This document shows, piece by piece, positions 18,555 through 28,205 of a DNA stretch of 64,000 bases. How positions within the stretch are numbered: position 1 is the first letter of the stretch; the number at the start of each line of letters is the position of its first letter. The DNA is from Clostridium sp. CAG:1000 (GTDB lineage Bacteria; Bacillota_I; Bacilli_A; RF39; UBA660), in contig HG000342.1 of the NCBI GenBank assembly GCA_000436975.1, forward strand, positions 55,809 through 119,808, in the 5' to 3' direction. The notes below the pieces were generated by a model. It was not told the DNA's origin. It saw nothing but the letters and a program-made list of their open reading frames with translations, and did not search any database. Both the position numbers and the translations under genes were made by a program.

Positions 18555-18827
18555 CTAATTTTCAGCTGATTGACACTTAGTAGCGTCGTAAGTCGTTACG
18601 TCCTTTGGACAACAAGCCCATTTTTTAACAGTGGCTTGAGAACCAGTATCAATTGTAGTGTTATCAACTTTTATAGCTTGCCAATCAGCTCCATAAGTTT
18701 TACATGTTTGAGTAACAATGCTCTTTTGAATAACTGGCCATAAGAATACATAGAACAATAATGCTACGGCTGCAATTGCAACGATAGTAACAACTGTCAT
18801 ATTTAATTCTCCCGTTGCTTCTTTCAT
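18555..18827 (-). CDS. Flp-type pilin-like major subunit candidate
   Basis: A 90-residue protein with one long N-terminal hydrophobic helix (residues 10-33, NMTVVTIVAIAAVALLFYVF) and a small domain with four Cys (TQTCKTYG, KKWACCPKD, ATKCQ). Size, single helix and location beside TadB, TadC and TadA fit an Flp pilin. The N-terminus MKEATGELN has no ordinary leader; a Gly at residue 6 followed by Glu is the only prepilin-like site. It has its own promoter, separate from the TadABC genes upstream, as expected for an abundant subunit. GGAGG lies 8 bases before the ATG. Confidence 0.72.
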   Translation of the reverse strand: MKEATGELNMTVVTIVAIAAVALLFYVFLWPVIQKSIVTQTCKTYGADWQAIKVDNTTIDTGSQATVKKWACCPKDVTTYDATKCQSAEN

Positions 18828-18867
18828 TGAAAATTCCTCCTTTTTTATTTTCTATATTTACAATATA

Positions 18868-18896
18868 ATTATACAATAATAAATTTTTATAATCAA
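18868..18896 (-). promoter_or_regulatory. Promoter of the Flp-like pilin gene
   Basis: Minus strand TTGATT (18891-18896), 17-base spacer, TATAAT (18868-18873), then an untranslated leader of roughly 34 bases with GGAGG at 18836-18840. Confidence 0.78.
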
Positions 18897-18904
18897 TATT
18901 TTTT

Positions 18905-19702
18905 TTACATTGCTGTAAACTGTTGCATAATAGAAAGTACTAATATAATCATTACACCTGCTCCTGTAGCGGTAAACATAGTCATAGTTTTCTTTTCCAT
19001 CTTTTCAAGTCTTTCTTTATATTTAGTATCTCTTGACTTAGCTTGTAAGTTAGATATAGTTCTTGAGAATACTATTAATTGTTCTTGTTTTCTCTCTTGG
19101 CTACCAAGACTAAGTCTATATAAAAGTCTCATCATTCTCATTGAATCTCTAACAGGATATCTTCTAGCAAAAGCCATATATGGCTCAATTGTAGAGTCAC
19201 CTGAATCAATTGAAGCTATTAACTCTCTAAGACCAGGCTTAAACATCTCAGGTGCTTGTTCTAAACTTCTTGTAATCGCAACTGGTACTGTATAGTGTTG
19301 AATTAATATTTCTAAACTCTTTAAGTAATATGGTAATTTTAAATTAATATCGTGCAAATGTTTTTTATAATAATTCTTAACTGAATTATAATCATTTTTA
19401 AATACAAGAAATGTGACTAAAAACACACCTACAAGTTTAACTGCAAAATTAATGCTAGATACAGAAGTAATTGCTACTATAAGACCTATTATAAACGTTA
19501 TAATCGCACTTTTTACTCTTGATTGATACTTTACATTAACATCTACCTGATCCCCATATTTTGATATTAATAAGAAGTCGTAATCATCTTCTTTTAATTT
19601 AGAAAATAATGCTTTATTATCAGTTACAAATGTATTAAAGTTAAAAGCACCTATATAATTAAATAAAAATAATAATATTACACCTACTAAAACAATTTCC
19701 AT
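18905..19702 (-). CDS. tadC: TadC-like type II secretion F-domain protein
   Basis: Inner-membrane platform protein of the Tad apparatus. Membrane helices lie at about 1-18, 66-105 and 243-262, around a cytoplasmic GspF domain (SLEILIQHYTVPVAITRSLE, PYMAFARRYP, DSMRMMRLLYRLSLGS). The length of 265 is typical for TadC. It starts with an ATG that overlaps the stop of tadB by 1 base, so both are made together. Order and length distinguish it from TadB. Confidence 0.85.
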   Translation of the reverse strand: MEIVLVGVILLFLFNYIGAFNFNTFVTDNKALFSKLKEDDYDFLLISKYGDQVDVNVKYQSRVKSAIITFIIGLIVAITSVSSINFAVKLVGVFLVTFLVFKNDYNSVKNYYKKHLHDINLKLPYYLKSLEILIQHYTVPVAITRSLEQAPEMFKPGLRELIASIDSGDSTIEPYMAFARRYPVRDSMRMMRLLYRLSLGSQERKQEQLIVFSRTISNLQAKSRDTKYKERLEKMEKKTMTMFTATGAGVMIILVLSIMQQFTAM

Positions 19703-20601
19703 TATTCAGCCCCCACATCTTCATGATAATATTTAATACCTGATATTAAGAAGTATGTATTTATAAGTATTACACAATGAAGTAAAATCACTACAAATAC
19801 TTCATCAAGCAATGCTACATAACTAGATTCACCTAAGAATAGTTGTATTAATAATACTAATAAATATAACATTAAACCAAACATAATAAATTTCTTATAA
19901 AAGTTTGTTCTATCTATTCTATCTCTATATACACTTTCAACAAGCATATCTATATCCTGAAGCATTCCTTCTAATGCCTCACCTGAATCTTTTGAACCTT
20001 CTTTGGTAATTTGTAAGAATAATTGATGCATATTCTTAATTACATAATAATCATACTTTTCATTCATGAATCTTATTGCTTCATCAATAGTACCATTCTC
20101 ATAAGACATTTGTATCATTTCTTTAACATCTGTTAGTAATGGATCTTCAAGTACTCCTGAATCTCTTACTCCCTCTAATGCTTTTACAAATGATTGAGTA
20201 GTATTAAATTCCATTATTACATTTGTTGTATATACTTGTATTTGTTCAAATATAAATTCACTATATGCTTTTTTACATCTCATATATGCTAAGTATGGAA
20301 CCATTAATATTGCAGCTACTGCATACACTACACTCCAAAGTATACTATAAAAGTATAAGTATGCTACAAAAGCTGCTGATACACCAAATATTATAATTTG
20401 AACAGCATATTGTCTACTTGTATATTCTTGACCTAATTCCTTTGCTTTTTCTCTTACAACTTTAAATGAATATGGAGCATATTTATTATAAGTATCTCCT
20501 ATGGTCTTATTAATAAATTTGTAAGAGCTGTCTCCAGTATTCTTTCTGTATATATATATGAATACTAATATAACAGCTATAATAAGAATTTCTATATACA
20601 T
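19702..20601 (-). CDS. tadB: TadB-like type II secretion F-domain protein
   Basis: Second platform protein. A short N-terminal helix (residues 1-17) precedes a cytoplasmic stretch, a helix pair at about 70-108, the GspF domain (VIMEFNTTQSFVKALEGVRD, DEAIRFMNEKYD, LFLQITKEGSKDSGEALEGM), and a C-terminal helix pair (GLMLYLLVLLIQLFLG, VFVVILLHCVILIN). It lies 11 bases after tadA and overlaps tadC by 1 base. The assignment rests on gene order tadA-tadB-tadC and fold pattern. Confidence 0.85.
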   Translation of the reverse strand: MYIEILIIAVILVFIYIYRKNTGDSSYKFINKTIGDTYNKYAPYSFKVVREKAKELGQEYTSRQYAVQIIIFGVSAAFVAYLYFYSILWSVVYAVAAILMVPYLAYMRCKKAYSEFIFEQIQVYTTNVIMEFNTTQSFVKALEGVRDSGVLEDPLLTDVKEMIQMSYENGTIDEAIRFMNEKYDYYVIKNMHQLFLQITKEGSKDSGEALEGMLQDIDMLVESVYRDRIDRTNFYKKFIMFGLMLYLLVLLIQLFLGESSYVALLDEVFVVILLHCVILINTYFLISGIKYYHEDVGAE

Positions 20602-20612
20602 ATATACACCTC

Positions 20613-21794
20613 CTATAACTCTAGCACTTCTATTTTGCTAGGCATTTGCTGTGGTATTTGTTGTGCTTCTTGTGATTTTTGTTCTATATTTTCCTTAGTT
20701 TCTGTAGTCTCATCACTATCTTTTATTTCACTTTCTTTTGGTATAAATGGATCTTCTCTCATAGTTACGCCTTGCGAAGATAAATAATCTATTAGATGTG
20801 ATGTTGGATTATTATAAACCTCATTGCCAACTAAATCTCTAGAATATAGTACATTTGCTTTAGCTTCATTAGTATCATCATCAACATAAAACTCAACAAC
20901 TTGAGTAATTTCTCTTTGAAATCTATTATATTTCTTAGAAAAAAAACCTTTAACATGAATACCTAATTGTATATATCTATGCATACCTTTAATAAACTGA
21001 TCTATATCTTGACTCGATTCTAAAAGTGAATAAAGTCTCATTGGTATACTAGAGGCTTTATCTGAGTGAATTGTTGATAAAATGTTATGCCCAGAAGAAA
21101 TAGAGTTTCTAACGGCCATAACTGCTTCAGCAGAACGTACCTCAGATAGTAAAATCCATCTTGGGTTTTGTCTCATACAAGCAACCAAAACATCTGAATA
21201 TGAAGCTATATTATTTGTTTTCATAGCTATTATATCTCTTGTTGGGTATATTTTATCTAAATGAAGTTCTAATGTATCTTCGATAGTAATAATCTTTTCA
21301 TCCTCTTTAATTTTACTTGCCAAATATTTTACTAACTCAGTTTTACCTGAACCAGTTTCACCACTAACAAGTATATTACAGTGTCCTTGAATACATGTAA
21401 GCAGAAAATCATGAAGTTTTACAGACACATAGTCTTCACTTATTAACTTTTCTTTATTAAGTCTTATCTTAGCAGGAGTTTTTCTTATTAATACCGCTAT
21501 TCCATTAGTGGCAATTGATTCATGCACAAAATTAAGACGAAGTTCAGCACTCTCTGCATCAAGTAAAGGATGCGCCATATTAAATGTTTTACCCATTACA
21601 TTAGAACATTGAAATGCAAGTTTTTCCATAACTTCATTATTAAGGCCATCTATCTTAACTTGTTTTATACCTTGAGAAAGAGTCTTAATATGTACTTGCC
21701 CATTATTAGAATATGATATATCTGTTATATCATCATCTTTTAATAATGGCATTAAAAGTCCAAAATCTATTTGTGAAAATACCAAATCTTCCAT
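20613..21794 (-). CDS. tadA: TadA/CpaF-type secretion ATPase
   Basis: Hexameric motor of the Tad pilus. The Walker A motif is ILVSGETGSGKTELVKYL near 138-155, the Asp box is IITIEDTLELHL, Walker B is PRWILLSEVRSAEAVMAVRN, and the His box is SGHNILSTIHSD. The N-terminal domain (1-120) contains the RKTPAKIRL segment found in CpaF. The last 45 residues are a Gln/Glu/Lys-rich tail unlike other TadA proteins. It follows the second cpaB-like gene by 32 bases. Family assignment is secure. Confidence 0.93.
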   Translation of the reverse strand: MEDLVFSQIDFGLLMPLLKDDDITDISYSNNGQVHIKTLSQGIKQVKIDGLNNEVMEKLAFQCSNVMGKTFNMAHPLLDAESAELRLNFVHESIATNGIAVLIRKTPAKIRLNKEKLISEDYVSVKLHDFLLTCIQGHCNILVSGETGSGKTELVKYLASKIKEDEKIITIEDTLELHLDKIYPTRDIIAMKTNNIASYSDVLVACMRQNPRWILLSEVRSAEAVMAVRNSISSGHNILSTIHSDKASSIPMRLYSLLESSQDIDQFIKGMHRYIQLGIHVKGFFSKKYNRFQREITQVVEFYVDDDTNEAKANVLYSRDLVGNEVYNNPTSHLIDYLSSQGVTMREDPFIPKESEIKDSDETTETKENIEQKSQEAQQIPQQMPSKIEVLEL

Positions 21795-21826
21795 ATTATA
21801 CCCTTTCTTTCATTCTTTTTTATTCT

Positions 21827-22609
21827 TTATTCTGTTATTTTTACTTGATTGTTTTTAGTGCTAGTATTGTCTTGAACAGCACTATCAACTTGAGATTCAA
21901 TTAAATTTCTTAAATATGCACTAGTAACTTTAGTACAATCTTTATTCTTACAATAATCTTGATTTCTAGTTACAGGAATTATTTCACCAGATACATAACT
22001 AGCTTTTCTTAATAGTAAATGTAAATCTTCTGACAATGAGAAAATTAGTGTTGCAAAATCTTTTTGAGCAGCGGTCTTTTTAAATATATGAGCACCCGTT
22101 GAATCTTTAACTGCAAGTACTTTAATACCTTCAATCAATTTTCCATAAACAAGTTTACCATTATCAGTAGTTTTAAAATATAAATCTATTTTATCACCAG
22201 GATATATAAATGAACCAGTAGTTGTAGATGTTGCAGATAAGTATACAATTGTATTACCATCTGCTATATCAGACCAAGCTGAATCAGGCATTTGATCCCA
22301 AGTAATTACACTTGATGTATAGAATAAACTCCCTGCTGGAATAAATGTATTATAATTAACATATTTTCCAATAACTTGTTTTTTATCTCTAATAACTCCC
22401 TCTGTTACCATAGTAGCTGCTACTTTTAATGTACCAACTTTGTCTTCAGTTATCTCTGCTCTTGCTTCTAATCTCTCTTTAGCATATGGAACACTTATAG
22501 GGTTAATTTCTTTATTAACTCTATATCTATATGCAAAGAATAATATGATTATACAAAGTACTCCACCTAAGAAAGTAACAACACCTTTATTTGCAAATAA
22601 TTTTTTCAT
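21827..22609 (-). CDS. CpaB-like SAF-domain protein, copy 2
   Basis: CpaB/RcpC proteins assist pilus assembly across the envelope. One N-terminal membrane helix (VVTFLGGVLCIIILFFAY) is followed by the SAF domain: ISVPYAKERLEARAEITEDKVGTLKV, then YNTFIPAGSLFY. The second domain has the RcpC-like IVYLSATS and PGDKIDLYFKT stretch. It ends in a Cys pair (YCKNKDC) and a polar tail. It is a clear paralogue of the adjacent upstream gene, with which it overlaps by 1 base, and lies 32 bases before tadA. Confidence 0.85.
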   Translation of the reverse strand: MKKLFANKGVVTFLGGVLCIIILFFAYRYRVNKEINPISVPYAKERLEARAEITEDKVGTLKVAATMVTEGVIRDKKQVIGKYVNYNTFIPAGSLFYTSSVITWDQMPDSAWSDIADGNTIVYLSATSTTTGSFIYPGDKIDLYFKTTDNGKLVYGKLIEGIKVLAVKDSTGAHIFKKTAAQKDFATLIFSLSEDLHLLLRKASYVSGEIIPVTRNQDYCKNKDCTKVTSAYLRNLIESQVDSAVQDNTSTKNNQVKITE

Positions 22610-23406
22610 TAGTTACCTCCTAAATTAACTGAGTTTAAATCTTTTTCACTAACATTTACAGTTTGTGATAATATAATTTGTTGAATTTGAGTACTACTTA
22701 TAACAGTAGCCTTAGGATTTTTTGAATACTCAGCATTTCTTGGTACCGGGAATATCGTACCATTTAAATATAAAGCTTTTTTAAGTAATAAGTGCATATC
22801 TTCTGGAACAGAGAAAATTAAATATGATGGTGAAGGAACATTACTACTTTGTTCAAACACATTATTACCTGCACTATCTGTTACAGAAAGAACTTTAATA
22901 CTTTCAATAAATTTTCCTATTAATGTTTTTCCATTATAAGTACCTACATAATATAAATCAATATAGTTTCCAGGGAATATTGAATTACCATATGTAGTTT
23001 CAGTTGTTACTGGTAATGAAACAATTGTATTACCATCAGGAATATTTTCAGTTAAACTTGTTGGCATATCTTTCCAATCTATAACAGTTGATTTATAAAA
23101 TATACTTCCTGCTGGTATTTCTGCTTGATTAGAAACATATTTATCAATAATTTCATTAGTATTTAATATTACATCTTTAGTTACAATTTTACCTGCTACT
23201 TTACGAGTTCCAACCATTTCAGAAGTTATTTGTGTTCTTGGTGAAAGTGTTTGTATAGCATACGGAACATCTATTGGTTCAGTAGCTTTCTTAATTCTCC
23301 AATTATAACCTGCATATATAAGACCCACACATAAAAGTAGTGCAAGTATAGTGACAGTATTTTTATTTTTTAAAAATCTTTTCAACCCTATTAATAAATT
23401 ACTCAT
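22609..23406 (-). CDS. CpaB-like SAF-domain protein, copy 1
   Basis: Same architecture as the next gene: membrane helix (VTILALLLCVGLIYAGY), SAF domain (IDVPYAIQTLSPRTQITSEMVGTRKV, EIPAGSIFYKSTVI), and the NTIVSLPVTTETTYGNSIFP / GNYIDLYYV second domain, with a late SYLIFSVPEDMHLLLKKALYL that matches FSLSEDLHLLLRKASYV of copy 2. The frame runs up to a TTG at 23421, but GGAGG overlaps those first codons and lies 7 bases before the ATG at 23406, which is the start. First gene of the Tad core unit, with its own promoter. Confidence 0.85.
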   Translation of the reverse strand: MSNLLIGLKRFLKNKNTVTILALLLCVGLIYAGYNWRIKKATEPIDVPYAIQTLSPRTQITSEMVGTRKVAGKIVTKDVILNTNEIIDKYVSNQAEIPAGSIFYKSTVIDWKDMPTSLTENIPDGNTIVSLPVTTETTYGNSIFPGNYIDLYYVGTYNGKTLIGKFIESIKVLSVTDSAGNNVFEQSSNVPSPSYLIFSVPEDMHLLLKKALYLNGTIFPVPRNAEYSKNPKATVISSTQIQQIILSQTVNVSEKDLNSVNLGGN

Positions 23407-23450
23407 TCTTTTTTCCTCCAAAATATAAACTCACTATTTTATTCATATAA

Positions 23451-23480
23451 ATTATAACACAAATCAAAACAATTTATCAA
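23451..23480 (-). promoter_or_regulatory. Promoter of the cpaB-tad unit
   Basis: Minus strand TTGATA (23475-23480), 18-base spacer, TATAAT (23451-23456), extended TGT before the -10; just downstream of the terminator of the cassette gene. Confidence 0.75.
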
Positions 23481-23481
23481 T

Positions 23482-23510
23482 AAAAAAAACTACTTTTTAA
23501 AAGTAGTTTT
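23482..23510 (-). terminator. Intrinsic terminator after cassette 1
   Basis: Stem AAAACTACTT/AAGTAGTTTT (10 bp, 5-base loop) followed by eight T on the minus strand; the arm overlaps the stop codon (23509-23511). Confidence 0.85.
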
Positions 23511-24975
23511 AACAAAATGGATATAATATATATACTATAGCATCTCCATATTTATTTTTAAGAGTTGTTTCAAAGTCTTTAATAAGACTACCATCTGAAT
23601 TAATAACAAACCCTCCATCCTTAACGATATATCCTTTACATGATTTACCATTTACTTTAGGCATAGTCACTTTTTTAACTTCTTTGCTAAATGTCTTACT
23701 ATTACGATTATAAGACTGATACATCTTCTTAGTTTCTAAGTCATAATAGTAATATATTGGATTTCCTAAGTCATTAACTCCATTTTGATCAAGAACTATA
23801 AGCATGTATCTTTCTTGACTAACATCCGCAGCTATTTCATCAATAGTACCAATATTTTGCAAATCTTTAATAGTCACATTATCAGGTATACTAACACTGC
23901 TTTCTCCGCACTCATATTCATCTTTTAAGTCGCTTTCATTCATATAATTTCCATTTTCAAGTTTACACATATTCTTCTTAGTACCATAGTCACAGCCTTT
24001 AACCTTAACTAATGTACACGCAGCAACTGTTTTACTGTTTTTGGCAGACGAAGTAGAAGGATAAGATAATGCTCCTCCATTCTTAACCCATTTATACTCA
24101 AATACATCAGTTGATGATGTTGAGTGCCCTTTTAAGCTAGAATATTCGCATAACTTATAATTATTTTCATTAAACGAATCCAATGATGATGAATAAACAT
24201 TACCATGAGTATAAGACAAATTCATTCTATAAATATATACTTCTTTACCATTATAGAATGCTTTACAAAACATATTCTCTTCTCCACCAGCAACTTTATA
24301 TCTACATGTATTACCACTAAGAAGCTCTGTCTCATCTAGAAAACTATTTGCTTTTTTAGTTAACATTAGTGTAACTCTTGTACCAGAAGGAATTGTTTTA
24401 CCACTAGGCTCAACTACTTTTCCCTTAACTAATTTATATAATTTTATATTCTTACTATTAGTAATTCTATCCTCATAAGAAACTGTATACCTTACAGTTG
24501 AACTTTCTCCCTCTAAATATTCCTTTTGCTTAGAGTCTTTAGTTTCGCTTATGTCTATTGCATTATATTGTTCAAAATTAGTTTCAAGAACTCCACTAAT
24601 TAATGTATCTATATTAAAATTTAATGAATCAGAATTAATTGTTGACTCACCGCTCATAGTACGTATTCTTACACTAGCCTTAGGTGGCTCTTCATAAATA
24701 TCATAAAAATCTATTTGATAATCTTGAGAGTTAGTAACACTTTCAGCAAATCTTCTAATATAGACTTCCATAAATTTACTTTTAGACATTATTATTCTAC
24801 CAGTAGTTCTATATGCTCCATAATCTACCGAATCTAGCATAGATGCTTGCATTATTTCTCTTGCTAAATAATAATCTTCTTCAGCATGAGTAGTTACTCT
24901 AGATACAAGTAGCATAACAGTGGTAACTATGACACCAAGTAATAAGATTAAATATCCCCATAAAGATTCCTTCAT
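23509..24975 (-). CDS. Large MKES-type pseudopilin, cassette copy 1 gene C
   Basis: A 488-residue protein whose first 60 residues are nearly identical to the 360-residue product at 28966: MKESLWGYLILLLGVIVTT, then EEDYYLAREIMQASMLDSVDYGAYRTTGRI. The hydrophobic helix begins at residue 5. The conserved IYEEPPKASVRIRTMSGE block is shared too, and the rest is an extracellular Cys-containing region with SH3-like segments (KLYKLVKGKVVEPSGKTIPSG) and Cys pairs (NTCRYKVAGGEENMFCK, GCDYGTKKNMCKLENG). No sorting signal or C-terminal helix. It begins with an ATG overlapping the stop of the 1076-residue gene by 1 base. Likely a TadE/GspK-like minor subunit that presents the large partner (inference). 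Confidence 0.75.
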   Translation of the reverse strand: MKESLWGYLILLLGVIVTTVMLLVSRVTTHAEEDYYLAREIMQASMLDSVDYGAYRTTGRIIMSKSKFMEVYIRRFAESVTNSQDYQIDFYDIYEEPPKASVRIRTMSGESTINSDSLNFNIDTLISGVLETNFEQYNAIDISETKDSKQKEYLEGESSTVRYTVSYEDRITNSKNIKLYKLVKGKVVEPSGKTIPSGTRVTLMLTKKANSFLDETELLSGNTCRYKVAGGEENMFCKAFYNGKEVYIYRMNLSYTHGNVYSSSLDSFNENNYKLCEYSSLKGHSTSSTDVFEYKWVKNGGALSYPSTSSAKNSKTVAACTLVKVKGCDYGTKKNMCKLENGNYMNESDLKDEYECGESSVSIPDNVTIKDLQNIGTIDEIAADVSQERYMLIVLDQNGVNDLGNPIYYYYDLETKKMYQSYNRNSKTFSKEVKKVTMPKVNGKSCKGYIVKDGGFVINSDGSLIKDFETTLKNKYGDAIVYILYPFC

Positions 24976-27900
24976 TAGTTACCACCTACCTTAGCATTAT
25001 AATTATTCTTAAGTTCATCTAAGAAAGTACTTCCACATCTATAATAAGTTCCACCACTAACTCTTGAAATTTTAATACAGTTATTAGCAGTATCATTTAA
25101 ATATGTATTACCATTATCTTTATTATATTTTTTTATCTTTTTGATTGTTTTAGTACTCAAATAATAACTACTTTCTAAATGATCTTTATTATATATGTTA
25201 TTTCCAATTTCTTGTGTTTTTTCTATTAATGCGCCTACTGTTATCTTCTTTTTTTTGCTATTAACTATAATGCCATTCTTTATTGCAAATGGATTATTTA
25301 CCTCTTCCTTATAATACCAGTTGCTTCTACTTCCCCTAGCCACTGGAAATAAATTTTTAAGACTAACATTTCTATAAGATAATCCTAAGCCATGCTTATT
25401 ACTACTTTCCCAATTTATACAATTTTTATCTATTACAGTGTTTCCTTCTTCATCTATTTCATAACATGCATTAGAACACATAGAAAAGTCTACTTTCCCA
25501 TCTTTTGTATATTCACAATCATTTTTCTTAGTAGTATTGTATACTGTATAATAACATCCATAATTTAATGTATCATATCCAGTAGAACTGTCTTTAGAAA
25601 TATTAGTAAATTTATAATTAATATTATATGTTCCAGATTCTGCCTCTATACTAACGGGATAACTATATTTAGGTATTTTAGTTGTTCTATTGTTCATAGA
25701 AACTTTACCAGTAATAGGTTCATATGAGAATTGATTTCCAACATAATAATCATTTTGAACTCTTATTAATAATGTTGAATATATAACATCACCATTTCCA
25801 ATACTCGGTTTAGTTGTAGTAAAGTTATTCAAATTAGCTTCACAAGAAGTTTTAGTTGCTGTCTTATTAACTCTATAACAATCATTTTTACAATATGTCA
25901 AGCTCTCCTTTGTCTTTTTATATTCAGATTTTATTTCTATTTTGTTCCCTTCTTCATAAGTTGCAGTTAATTTAATAGGTTCTTTATTACTATCATAACT
26001 AAATCCATTACTATCAGGATTTATTAATTTATTTTGCAAGTCAGCGTTCATTAAACAATATTCTTTATCTTTATCTTTATCACTATTATCTAAAGCATCA
26101 TATGCTGATTTATTAAACACACTAGTACATTGTTTATATCTGACAACAACAGCAGTTAATTTTTTATCATCTTTAACTTGTTTATCTATTGCACCATATT
26201 GAATTAAAGATTTACCAAGATCAAATCTAAATTGCATTCCTGCAAGCACACTTGTAGGAGATGGGATGTAAAATCTCACTTCATCTCTACAATACACTTT
26301 ACAAAACGCAGGATTTGCGCTAACTTTATTAGTAACATCATACTCTTCAGTAGCAGCAGTATCACAATTGTTTATAATGCAAGACATTTGAGGATCTTCA
26401 ATTGTCCTATAGCTAAATTCTTTACCAGCATCATTAGAAGTACCTTCACAAACATCACTTACATTATTGCTTTTTCCATCATTACCTTTGATATCAGTTT
26501 GCTTATCAAGTGATGTACAGTTTTTATTTGGATCACAATTTTGTGCATCACTAGGATCACAACTAATATCACTTAAATCAAATGGAAAATGATATTCTAA
26601 AGTTTTACCAGGTATATTTACTTCAGCTCCATCAAATTTCTTATAGTCATCAATATATGTCATCATAACTTGGCGACCAGCAGGACTACTACTGTGAATA
26701 TATTGCCTTACAGTAGCAAATCCAAGAGCTCCGCCTTTTAATTTAAATGTTATACCTGGCTTTGTTAAATAAAGTCCAACCTGCCCCTCTTTACTTGTTA
26801 AAACACAGACTTTATAATTATAAACTTTAAATGTAAACAAATAAGAATCTTTTCCACTAACAGTATAATCAGGATCATTAAAGTTTATTCTATAACATGA
26901 CTTTCCTTCATTAATATCATTGCCTTTACAATATCCAATTGACTCACCATACGCATCAATAACCTCTATTATCGATCTACAATTAGAATCATCTTTAGGG
27001 TTACATTTTGCTATAATTTGCTTTTTAACATTTTCATCTACCCTAACATCAATTGTCATATTCCACTTAGTTTGAGCATTCTTCGCTGTTTCTAGTTTTT
27101 GTTTTTCTTTAATATAAGTTTTAATATCAAAACTATCATCAACTGCTCCGAATCTATTATCTTGAATCTTATCATTTTGATGTAATCTTACATAATTAAA
27201 TAGCTTTATAATATTTTGAACGTAATACTTAGACCTTTCATCATTCCAACATAATATTCCATGATTGCTTCCATTCCCATATTTTTTAGATACGTTTTTA
27301 CATGAACTACCAGTATATCCCATCGTAACAGCATTAACAGTATTATAATATACTGGCTTTGATGCATACTCATTCCCAGTTACACACTCTGCTCCGGCCT
27401 CTCCACACACACTTTCTTGCTCAATACCAGCCATATTTCTATAGTTAGTAAATTTATACCAATAAACAACCCACATTCTAAGCGCAGCACCTATAACATT
27501 ATAATATTGATTTTCGTCAGACAATTTACTCATAGTACCTTTTTTAGCTTGATAAAATATTTCAGCAAGTCCACAAGAGTATCCAATACTTCTATCTCCA
27601 ATTGACTTACATTTTCTAACATCAACTGTTCTATTCAAAGTATAATTAAGTGAAGTTAGAGAACTGCTTCCAGGATATTGCTTAGATGGTTGAATACAAT
27701 AAGCATTACTTGAAGATGTACCAGTAGAGTTAGTTATAGTGTAGTGATGAATATAAGTACCAGCTGTACCTGATTTAGTTTGACTAGTACTTTTCCATCC
27801 AGTTATTATTGCTCTATAGTAGCAGTCAATACCTTCATCATCGGCACAGTAAGCATTAACCTTACAACTATTTTTACTTTCTAACGTACAATTACAATAA

Positions 27901-28205
27901 GGTTTTTTTGTAATACTATTCTTTGTAACTTTACACTTATAATTAGACCATAAAGTGTTTTCCATTGCATTCCAACCATTTTGATCTGTTTTATATGTTT
28001 TATTAAATATTTCTTCATAACTTTTCGTTGTGTCTGTATAAGTCGTATTATAAAATCCCGCTATCTTAGAACTACTTCCACCTATGCTTGTACTTCTAAT
28101 ATTAACAAGAGCGCCACTACCAGATCCAGTAGCTGCATTTATAACTGTAGTTGATATGAATAAGCATGCAAATAATAAAATAGATTTATATAATTTATTT
28201 CTCAT
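24975..28205 (-). CDS. Giant Cys-rich secreted surface protein, cassette copy 1 gene B
   Basis: A 1076-residue secreted protein with a signal peptide ending VINA. I count about 38 Cys. The N-terminal 250 residues resemble a thioester domain (TED): the AYCIQP motif, the GLAEIFYQA helix and the YNVIGAALRMW segment are in the family's order, but the TQ that would form the thioester reads IG. Middle and C-terminal parts are Cys-paired beta-rich stretches (MSCIINNC, FCKVYCRDE, YCKNDCYR, MCSNACYE) with a long AGMQFRFDLGKSLI block. No anchor or sorting signal follows. It overlaps its upstream partner by ATGA and its downstream partner by 1 base. Strong paralogue of the 1063-residue product at 30048. 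Probable adhesin or pilus-associated protein; function unproven. Confidence 0.75.
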   Translation of the reverse strand: MRNKLYKSILLFACLFISTTVINAATGSGSGALVNIRSTSIGGSSSKIAGFYNTTYTDTTKSYEEIFNKTYKTDQNGWNAMENTLWSNYKCKVTKNSITKKPYCNCTLESKNSCKVNAYCADDEGIDCYYRAIITGWKSTSQTKSGTAGTYIHHYTITNSTGTSSSNAYCIQPSKQYPGSSSLTSLNYTLNRTVDVRKCKSIGDRSIGYSCGLAEIFYQAKKGTMSKLSDENQYYNVIGAALRMWVVYWYKFTNYRNMAGIEQESVCGEAGAECVTGNEYASKPVYYNTVNAVTMGYTGSSCKNVSKKYGNGSNHGILCWNDERSKYYVQNIIKLFNYVRLHQNDKIQDNRFGAVDDSFDIKTYIKEKQKLETAKNAQTKWNMTIDVRVDENVKKQIIAKCNPKDDSNCRSIIEVIDAYGESIGYCKGNDINEGKSCYRINFNDPDYTVSGKDSYLFTFKVYNYKVCVLTSKEGQVGLYLTKPGITFKLKGGALGFATVRQYIHSSSPAGRQVMMTYIDDYKKFDGAEVNIPGKTLEYHFPFDLSDISCDPSDAQNCDPNKNCTSLDKQTDIKGNDGKSNNVSDVCEGTSNDAGKEFSYRTIEDPQMSCIINNCDTAATEEYDVTNKVSANPAFCKVYCRDEVRFYIPSPTSVLAGMQFRFDLGKSLIQYGAIDKQVKDDKKLTAVVVRYKQCTSVFNKSAYDALDNSDKDKDKEYCLMNADLQNKLINPDSNGFSYDSNKEPIKLTATYEEGNKIEIKSEYKKTKESLTYCKNDCYRVNKTATKTSCEANLNNFTTTKPSIGNGDVIYSTLLIRVQNDYYVGNQFSYEPITGKVSMNNRTTKIPKYSYPVSIEAESGTYNINYKFTNISKDSSTGYDTLNYGCYYTVYNTTKKNDCEYTKDGKVDFSMCSNACYEIDEEGNTVIDKNCINWESSNKHGLGLSYRNVSLKNLFPVARGSRSNWYYKEEVNNPFAIKNGIIVNSKKKKITVGALIEKTQEIGNNIYNKDHLESSYYLSTKTIKKIKKYNKDNGNTYLNDTANNCIKISRVSGGTYYRCGSTFLDELKNNYNAKVGGN

